Below are positions 56,149-64,000 of a stretch of 64,000 nt of DNA, piece by piece; the stretch's first letter is position 1, and each line of letters begins with the position of its first letter. The stretch is from the NCBI GenBank assembly GCA_019279435.1, contig JAAALK010000080.1, positions 92,029,108 through 92,093,107 on the forward strand, given 5' to 3'. Source of the DNA: Zizania palustris. Its lineage: Eukaryota; Streptophyta; Magnoliopsida; Poales; Poaceae. Below the pieces are notes generated by a model. It was not told the DNA's origin and made no database searches. It saw only the letters and a list, made by a program, of their open reading frames with translations. The position numbers and the translations under genes are program-made.

Positions 56149-57141
56149 TCAAACCAACCTTGTCAAGCTGGTCAGACCGGTGTGTTCTAACTCTGACAAT
56201 AAAATAAAGTCAAGCATCAGTTTTTCTTGTGCAAAAAAATTACCTCTTTTAATTTGATAACTAGATGCTTGCTGAGCCAAGTCATTTGATATTGAGTTGG
56301 CTTCTCTAGACACGTGTGCAATCTCAAAATCATCAAAAGTAGCAATTATGTCTAGACATTTATCCAAGTAGTTATTTAGCAAACCATTAAAACATTGAGC
56401 ATCCTTAGCTACTTGTTGAAGTACTAATTGTGAATCACCATATGCATGAACATATTTAACACCCATGGAGCTTAACAATTCAAGACCTAGCAATAAAGCT
56501 TCATATTCGGCTTGACTATTAGTACAAGGAAATTCTAACCGGGCCGAGGTCTTGAAACTCATACCGTTAGGTGATATGAGCACAACTCCAACACCTTGGC
56601 CATTCTTGCAAGCCAAACCATCAAAGTAAAGTTTCCATGGTATTACCTCAATCAAAGCAGTATCACTACTCCAATTGACATGTACATGGTGATCAACTAT
56701 AAAATTTGCGACGACTTGGCCTTTCATAGCCTTCATAGGTTCATAAGCCAAATCGTACTCAATTAAAGCATAAGCCCACTTTCCAATTCTCCCATTGAGA
56801 ATCGACTTTTGCAACATGTACTTTATAACAACAGTTTTACAAGGAACAATACATGTGCCAGATAGAAGATAGTGTCGAAGTTTGGTACATGCATAATAAA
56901 GTGACAAACATAAACGCTCTAAAAACACATACCTCGTTTCGACATCCAATAGGCGGCGACTCAAGAAGGTGATGATATACTGCTTTCCCTCCACTTCTTG
57001 AGTTAGCACGGCTCCTATCACACTATCTTCTGCAGCAACGTATAGCCGAAACGGAATCCCGACTTTCGGTGTTCTTACCATAGGTGGTGATGACAAGCAC
57101 TCCTTAATTTTCTCAAAAGCACGTTGCTGACTTGCCCCCAA
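56149..57141 (-). pseudogene. Tat gypsy dual RNase H region
   Basis: 330 codons open. First the retroviral-type RNase H linked to RT (LYVAAEDSVIGAVL, FLSRRL, LERLCLSLYYA), then the archaeal-type RNase H (KLYFDGLACKNGQGVGVVL, QAEYEALLLGL, YGDSQLVLQQV) with its D/E/D residues. Between aRH and integrase is a spacer (55880-56230) with GGTCAGACCGGCC-type repeats. Confidence 0.85.
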
Positions 57142-57238
57142 GTGAATTCGACTACATTCTTTAGCCGAAGTATGTGGACAAAAGCATTAATCTTAGCACA
57201 CAAGTTAGATATAAAGTGACACAAATAATTTACCTTGC

Positions 57239-57829
57239 CTAGCAACTTTTGCACATCTCTCTTGCATGTCGACGCTTCAAAGTTCTTAATCTTCTCAAGC
57301 CTCTCAGGATCAGTCTCAATACTCTTTCATGAATCATGAATCCTAAGAACTTGCCCACTAACACGCCAAATGCACACTTGAGTGGATTCATTTTTAAGCC
57401 ATACTGACGCATCCTCTCAAAAGCAACTCTCAAATCGGCTAAATGGTTTCCCATTGCATCCGATTTGATTACAACATCATCTATGTAGACCTCTAGCATA
57501 ACTCCTAGCAAGTCATGAAAGATCAAGTTCATAGCACGTTGATATGTAGCGCCGACATTCTTTAAACCAAAAGTCATCACAACCCACTCAAATAAGCCGA
57601 CAAAACTAGGGCATCGAAAGGTTGTCTTATAAACGTCCTCTTTGGCCATAAAGATTTGATTATAACCAGTGTTGCCATTAAGAAAACATAGTACCTTGTG
57701 TCCTGAAGCATCATTGATCAACATGTCGGCTATCAACATGGGGTACTCGTCCTTTGGAGTGGCCTTGTTCAAATCCCTGAAATCAATGCATACACCAATA
57801 TTTCCACTCCCTTTTTTCTCTAAAGGCAC
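57239..57829 (-). pseudogene. Tat gypsy reverse transcriptase fragment
   Basis: Motifs: CIDFRDLNKATPKDEYP, the active site VYIDDVVIKS, and KCAFGV. One shift near 57325 in the thumb region and another near 57137, where a G is missing from the run before GASQQRAFE. Upstream coding to about 58150 is broken by stops. Confidence 0.82.
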
Positions 57830-58158
57830 AATGTTAGCAACTCATTCAGCATACCTGCATGGCCTAATAAACTCAACCTTGAGTAATTATTCTATCTCCT
57901 CTTTAACTCAGTCATACACAACCGAATTAAAGTTGTGAGGGGGCTGTTTATAAGTCCTGAACCTAGGTTTAATATGCAGTCGATGCTCCACGAGCTCGCG
58001 GTTTAGTTAGGGTATCAAGCTGTACTCCCATGCGAAACAATCGACATACTACCGTAGCAACTTTATTACTTTGGCCTTTTCATCAGCCTGCAAATTTTGA
58101 TTTACAAAAGTCAGCCTTGGAACACTACCATCGCCTATATCGACCTCTTCTAGAGGGT

Positions 58159-61100
58159 TGTAGCGCCCTGATTTAATAAAACCCAGACTTTATTGAAATT
58201 CCATAGAAAATCAATAATCACAAGATGTTCATCACATGACGACGTACATACGTCAAACATTCGTGGCTCGTAGACCACATTATTAGAAAAGTGTTCAAAT
58301 AAAAGAAACTATGAAAATAATAAACTTGATGAACATCTCCTCAGGGTCACTTCCTTGACTAGGTCGCTACTCCAGACCCTCCTCATCGTAGTACGCCCCT
58401 GAAGTGGTTTTTCCAACGGGTGAGTAGAAACGTACTCAACAAGCCATCGAGAAAATGCAATAATAATGCAAGGTAATAACAAAGGGAGGTAATGGTTTAA
58501 AGTGCGAAAAATTACATTTTTATCTTGCAGCCTTTAATGTGAGTCAGGTTCATTCATACAAAATATTTAAATCATGGATGATGCAACATCTTCTAACTCG
58601 TGGAGTACAATCATCCCTCCTCGCTCGATAGTCCTTAAATGCCCAATCAATCATGCAATACTTCTCAAACATAGACTAACTGTGGGATGTCACTCCACTT
58701 GCCCTTGACCGTGGGCTCGGCTTGTTGAAAAGATTTAACTCTGATCAGAGGTTTACCACTTTACTCACAAGTCACTTATTCCCGCACACCGCAGTGTGTC
58801 AAATGACCCAAGTCATAGGAACTTATGCCGAAACCGTTAGCATGAACCACTCCAACTCAATGACACACACTATAGGTTTTACCGACGTGCCAGTGCACCG
58901 GACCAACGTCGCGCCCCTTTTGTGCCACATGGCCCAAGCCACCCGCAGATGCCGCTTGCCCCTCTCCACATAGTGCCTCGGGTTGGAACGACCCATATGT
59001 CTACTTAAGACTTACCCACTAGACTTGTGGTTGGTATGGAAGTGCTTTGCGATGAATCCCGTAGACCGGTCCTTATAGTGCCCCGGGTGCGACTAACCAA
59101 TGCCCTCACTTGCACCCGGAACCAACCATGCTAACATATCAAACCAATTCCAAGACCAACAGAATACCAGGGGTGAGAGACATAGGGGATCATATATCAG
59201 AATCCAAGTACCTACGACTCGTTTTTAAGCTTATAGCAGTTGTGTCGATACATTGGACACTTCTAATATTAATAAGTATATTGGTGACAAGGAATTCAGG
59301 CTCGATAGCATGGCTTGGGTTTGCACATTAAGGTCGGGGATTCGATAATTATAATGTAGGGTTATCCATTTGACTAATGCAAATATAACCTATGAGTTTT
59401 AGAGATATTTAATTGAAAACTGGTCTCAATATACTCAAAATGGAGTTGGTGACTTGCCTTGATCAGCAAAGGTGGCGGGGGAAACTTCGGGGAAATACTC
59501 TTGCTCCTCTACGATGTCGTAATCTTCTTAGTACGTAAAACGAGAAATAACATTCATTTAAAACAATATAGAATCACAATACAAGCATATGTATTTCATT
59601 GCTCAAAGTTGAAGAGAATAAAGATATAAAGTTTCTGAGATTAAAATGGTAATTTTTAGAATTAATGTAATGAGTTTATGATTTTTGATGTTATAAAATG
59701 ATTTTCTTCAATTTTATTTTTACCTTAATTAAATAATATAAAATTTTCAGAATAAACATATAAATTTTATTGCATAAACATGAAGAGAATAAAAAGATAA
59801 ATTTTCTGAAATTTGAATGGTCAAATTTGGATTTAATTTGAGTAAGTTATGAATTTTTGAAGTTTAAACCATTTTCTGGAATTTATTTAAATCTTAAACC
59901 AGCCTTTGGTCCATGGTAAACCGAGTCCACCATGAACCCGTGCACTATGCTGTGGACCGGATGGATCTGAGACGTTGGATCAAAATCTGGCAGTCATAGT
60001 AAGTGCGAGTGTTTTAAATAGAAATCGACGGCTGTGATTAAAACGTGGCCAAGATTAAACCTCAGAACGTTATTACCCTAGTTGTCCGATCGAGATCGTG
60101 CGACCATGATTGAATCCGACACAAGCACAATCTAAGTATTGTGTCGGTCATCTTCTCCGGCGACGGCCAAGCATGGTGAGGGGGCTAGTGGCAGCGATAG
60201 TGGCTCTAGGCCCAATCTAAATGCAGAAACACGACGAGGATAGGGAGGGGATCATGTTGGTACCGTCGGTGAGGCTCGAGGTCGACCAGACGAGGCCGGC
60301 GACGTGCGAGGCAGTGGCGATCCTTCGGGTCCTTGATGACGATGGGGTTCCAGCGATGAAGGGCTCGATCGGAGCGTGGACGGGATGCAGAAGTGGGTGA
60401 GGATCACTTCGGTGTCATCGGCGGGGCGAGGGGAGGATTCCAGCGATGGCGAGCGGCGGCTGGAGCACGAACTAGATAGGCGATGCAAATTCGCAATGCT
60501 AGCTCTCGGGCTTGGCGAGGGAGGGCAATGGAGAGGGGTGCTGAACGCGGTGTGCTCGGGGGTCCTTTTATAGTGCTCCGGTGAGGCTAACAACGGCGAG
60601 AAAGGGGGAAACCAAGGGTTAACTCCTAATTACTCCGGCGAGGTTTTAATCCGGTTGATTACGGTGCTCTGGGCTTAACGGTGAGGGAATCCGAGGGCAT
60701 TCAAGAGCGGGCGTAACAATGGATTAATTCCGACGTTTAATCGGAGCTCGGGCCCATTGTGGAGGTGATCAGCTTTCACAGCGACAGTTGGTGATCTCGA
60801 GCGCTCGAGGTTGATGAAGCCTGACAGGGCGGGGCCACCGGTCAGCGAGCGCGAGGGGTTAACGGTCGGCGCCGACAGGTGGGGCCTAGGCGTGGAGTTG
60901 TCAGGGGAGGAGGCTGACAGGTGGGCCTAGCTCGGGTGAGGTTGAGTGCACTGACAGGCGGGGCCCACTTGTCAGTGAGTGGTTGGCGTGGTGGATGGGT
61001 TGGGCCAGCTAGGGAGAGAGAATGGAGGGTTTCGGCCCATTAGCTTTTAAATTGATTTTCTGAATAAAAATAATTGCAGAAATTGACTTACAAATTATGA

Positions 61101-61316
61101 GCTAGTAGCAAAGGTTGGAAAAATTTGTAAAAATTCTCAAAATTGTATCTTGGTCTTAGGAACACAGTATAAATTTTCTAGACTCTGATTTGACTTATTT
61201 TTCTCGATTCTTGAATATAAGGGCATTTGTGTCTTTATGAGAATTAAAAATAATTATTTTATGGAAATTCATATTTTTTGAATTTATTTTATTGCTCTAA
61301 AATTTGGGATGTTACA
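58159..61316 (-). repeat. 3' LTR of the third chromovirus
   Basis: 3158 bp, TGTAGCGCC...GATGTTACA on the plus strand. About 280 bp shorter than the young LTR and heavily substituted. TATAAAAG on the minus strand near 60566-60573. Purine tract just beyond (minus strand TATAAGGGGGTAGGTT, 61317-61332). Confidence 0.85.
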
Positions 61317-61362
61317 AACCTACCCCCTTATAGAGAATCTCGTCCTGATATTCGGAAGGTTC

Positions 61363-64000
61363 CTAGAACAGCTCGGGGTATTGGGCTTTTAGGTCATGTT
61401 TTATTTCCCAGCTGGCTTCTTCGACGGGGTGGTTATTCCACTGAACCTTGCAGAAACGGACCACTATACTTCTGGTTACTCTTTCCTTGACCTCGAGGAT
61501 TTGGACGGGCTTCTTGATATAGGTCAGGTCTCCTTGGATGTCGAGCTGCTGAAGATTTGCTCGTTCGGTGGGTATTCGAAGACACTTCTTCAATTGGGAG
61601 ACATGAAACACTTCGTGTACTCCGGCCAAGGAGGGTGGTAGCTCCAACTGTTATGCGACCTCTCCTTGTTGATGAATGATCTAAAACTGGCCAACATAAT
61701 GGGGAGCTAACTTTCCCTTCATGTTGAACCTCTGAGTGCCTCAGAGGGGAGTGACTCGAAGATAGACGTAATCGCCTTCCTCGAATGCTAAATCTCTGCG
61801 ATGTTTGTCGGCATAACTCTTTTGGTGGGATTGGGCTATCTTCAATCGGTCCCTGATGACCTTGAATTTAGCTTCAGCTTCTCGCAGAATGTCTGTACCA
61901 AACAACTGGGATTCACCATTTTGATCCCATAACAACGGCGTTCGACACTTACATCCATATAACGCCTCGAACAGGTGACATCTACATGCTGACCTGATAG
62001 CTGTTGTTGTAGGAGAACTCTGCATAGGGTAAACTCTTTTCCCACATTCCGCCAAAGACTATGGCACAGGCCCTAAGCATATCTTCCAACACTTGGTTCA
62101 CCCTTTCAGTCTGACCATCGGTCTGTGGATGATATGATGTGCTGATGTTCAGCCTGGTGCCGAGCTCTTCCTGAAGATTCTTCCAAAACTTGGAGGTGAA
62201 TTAACTTCCTCGATCAGATACTATCTTCCTTTGAACCTCGAGTAAACACACGATACAGGTCATGTATAACTCAGCTAGCTTCGAACCACTGTAAGTTGTC
62301 TTGACGGGGATGAAATGAGCCACCTTGGTGAGTCGATCGATGATCACCCAAATGGAATCATACCCGACCTAAGTCTTGGGCAGTCCCATGATGAGGTCCA
62401 TTCCCACCTCTTCCCACTTCCATTCAGGAACCTTGAGGGGTTGTAAAAGACCGACAGGTCTCTGGTGTTCTACCTTCACTCGTTGACAAGTGTCACACCT
62501 TGCCACATATTTGGCTATCTCCCTTTTCATACTAACCTACCAGTATCTCTCTTTCAAGTCTTGGTACATCTTGGTACTTCCGGGATGTATGGAGTACAAA
62601 CTTTCATGGGCTTCTCCGAGAATGGGAGCCTTAAGCTCGGACTTATTGGGAACACATATCCTGTTTCTGAACCATACAATGCTAACTTCATCTTCGAAGA
62701 ATCCTGGGGCTTTTCCCCTTCTCATATTCTTCTGGATCTCAGCTATGTCAGGGTCTTCCTTCCGCGTCTCACATATCTGGTCAATTAAGATAGGCATGGC
62801 TTCAAGTACAACGAGGTACTCCCTAGTGGTGATCCCTAAGTTCAATCTCTCCATCTCTTTATATAGCAGAGGGGCCTGATCTTGCACTGCGAGGGCATTG
62901 TAGTATCCCTTTCGGCTTCGAGTATCCGCCACTACATTTGCCTTACCGGGATGGTAATGGATGCTTAAGTCATAATCCTTGATTAGTTCCAACCATCTTC
63001 TTTGCCTGAGGTTCAGATCTGGTTGGGTGAATATGTACTTGAGACTCTTGTGGTCAGTGAAGACTTCACACCTATTACCCACAAGGTAATGCCTCCATAT
63101 CTTCAGTGTATGGAAGACTGCCGCAAGTTCTAAGTCATGCGTGGGGTAGTTCAGCTCATGCGGTCTCAATTGTCATGAGGCGTATGATACTACTTTCCCG
63201 TCTTTCATGAGAACACACCCTAGTCAGAGGCGAGAAGCATCGTAGTAGACATGGAAGTCTTTTCGGATGTATGGCAGTGTCAACACTGGGTCTGATACGA
63301 GTCTCTTCTTGAGGGTTCAGAAGCTTTCTTCGTAGGCTGGAGTCCATTAGAATTTTACTTCTTTCTGTAATAATCTAGTCATGGGCTTGGTGATCTTGGA
63401 AAAATTCTCGATGAATCGCTGGTAATATCCAGCCAATCCTAGGAAACTCTGGATCTCTAATACATTCTGAGGTTGTAACCAGTTTGTTACTACTTCCACA
63501 GTGGTCGGATCCACAACTATTCCTCCGGCAGATACGACATGCCCTAGGAACTTCACTTCGGACGACCAGAATTCGCACTTGCTATACTTGGCATACAGCT
63601 GATGCTCCGGTAACTTTCCCAAGGTCAGACGGAGATGGGCTTCATGCTCTTCCTTGGTCTTGGAGTAGATGAGTATATCGTCTATGAACACCACAATGAA
63701 CTTGTCCAAGAACTCCATGAAGACATTGTTCATCATGTTCATGAAGAATGCGGGAGCATTCATGAGTCCGAAAGACATCACCGTATACTCGTATAGTCCA
63801 TAACGGGGCGTGAAGACAGTCTTGGGGATGTCCTCTTCTCTGATCCTGAGCTAATGGTAGCCTGATCGGAGGTCAACCTTAGAAAAGACCGAGACTCTCT
63901 TGGGCTGATCGAACAAGTCGTCGATCTGTGGTAAAGGGTACTTGTTATTGATGGTTACATCATGCAGAGCCCTATAATCAACACACATCCTCTTTGTCTT
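61363..64000 (-). pseudogene. Third chromovirus pol, decayed
   Basis: Read right to left: RT (CVDYRAL near the edge, SGYH followed by a TAG near 63853, MSFGLMNAPAFF, FIDDILIYSK), RNase H (DLELAAVFHTLKIW, FTDHKSLKYI), integrase (IHPGSTKMYQDLKERYW, then stops between 62055 and 62537), linker and chromodomain (VVRFCKVQWNNHPVEEASWE, 61363-61647). Stops and shifts split it into at least six pieces. Gag lies outside. Confidence 0.85.

Larger units (their letters stand above)
55371..58158 (-). mobile_element. Tat-lineage Ty3/gypsy fragment
   Basis: Minus-strand RT, RNase H, a second archaeal-type RNase H, spacer and start of integrase. The second RNase H is diagnostic of the Tat lineage. It is cut on the integrase side by copia D and on the RT side by the chromovirus LTR at 58159; no LTRs of its own are in view. 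Confidence 0.85.
58159..64000 (-). mobile_element. Third chromovirus copy, old, runs off the right edge
   Basis: 3' LTR 58159-61316, purine tract and decayed pol up to RT at the window end. Same family as 20117-32627 and same orientation. It interrupts the Tat element at 58158. Confidence 0.88.

Overview
This is a stretch of plant nuclear DNA, almost certainly from a grass. The evidence is one spliced plant gene with a GC-rich first exon and canonical GT-AG introns, surrounded by nested LTR retrotransposons of lineages typical of grasses: Tekay/Del-like chromovirus gypsy, Tat gypsy, SIRE/Maximus-like copia and Ale/Retrofit-like copia. Non-autonomous hAT-type DNA elements are also present. I see no bacterial or organellar content, CRISPR array, rRNA or tRNA gene.

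The only ordinary host gene lies on the minus strand at 14178-4397. Nine exons splice in frame into 390 codons and match the N-terminal fifth of plant nucleoporin NUP188, a structural scaffold protein of the nuclear pore inner ring. Two of the exons (10982-10913 and 4495-4397) are too short for an ORF search and were found by protein similarity and splice sites. The rest of the gene must lie left of the window. Every long intron holds a transposon: intron 3 a hAT element, intron 4 an old copia, intron 5 a second hAT element with a perfect 8-bp target duplication. The last visible intron borders the copia that fills positions 1-4010, which itself has two frameshifts and two stops.

From about 14.3 kb to the right end the DNA is nested transposon. 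A hAT/MITE-like element with an internal minisatellite sits just upstream of NUP188. Next come a gypsy LTR fragment, an inverted copia LTR (16288-18110), and copia B, whose 5' LTR (18167-20116 plus 32633-32729) was split by a complete 12.5-kb chromovirus (20117-32627, minus strand) flanked by CTTAG target duplications. The two 3.44-kb LTRs of that chromovirus differ by six 1-base homopolymer indels and one substitution that I noticed, so it is very young. It has an extra ORF between its primer-binding site and gag, and one frameshift in pol. Copia B gag follows, then another gypsy LTR remnant, then copia C (35562-40436), a gag-only element without pol. C is joined at a short microhomology to a 5'-truncated chromovirus of the same gypsy family (40437-48014, plus strand), which lies inside copia D (48015-55370). 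D abuts a Tat-lineage gypsy (55371-58158, minus strand) with two RNase H domains. A third, older chromovirus copy (58159-64000, minus strand) runs off the right edge.

The points I consider most worth following are: the reconstructed NUP188 5' half; the Gag extension of copias B and C, where CxxC pairs recur about every 49 residues (seven heptads) along a predicted coiled coil; the gag-only copia C; the ORF upstream of gag in the young chromovirus; and the possibility that several single-base frameshifts are homopolymer errors in the assembly rather than real mutations.
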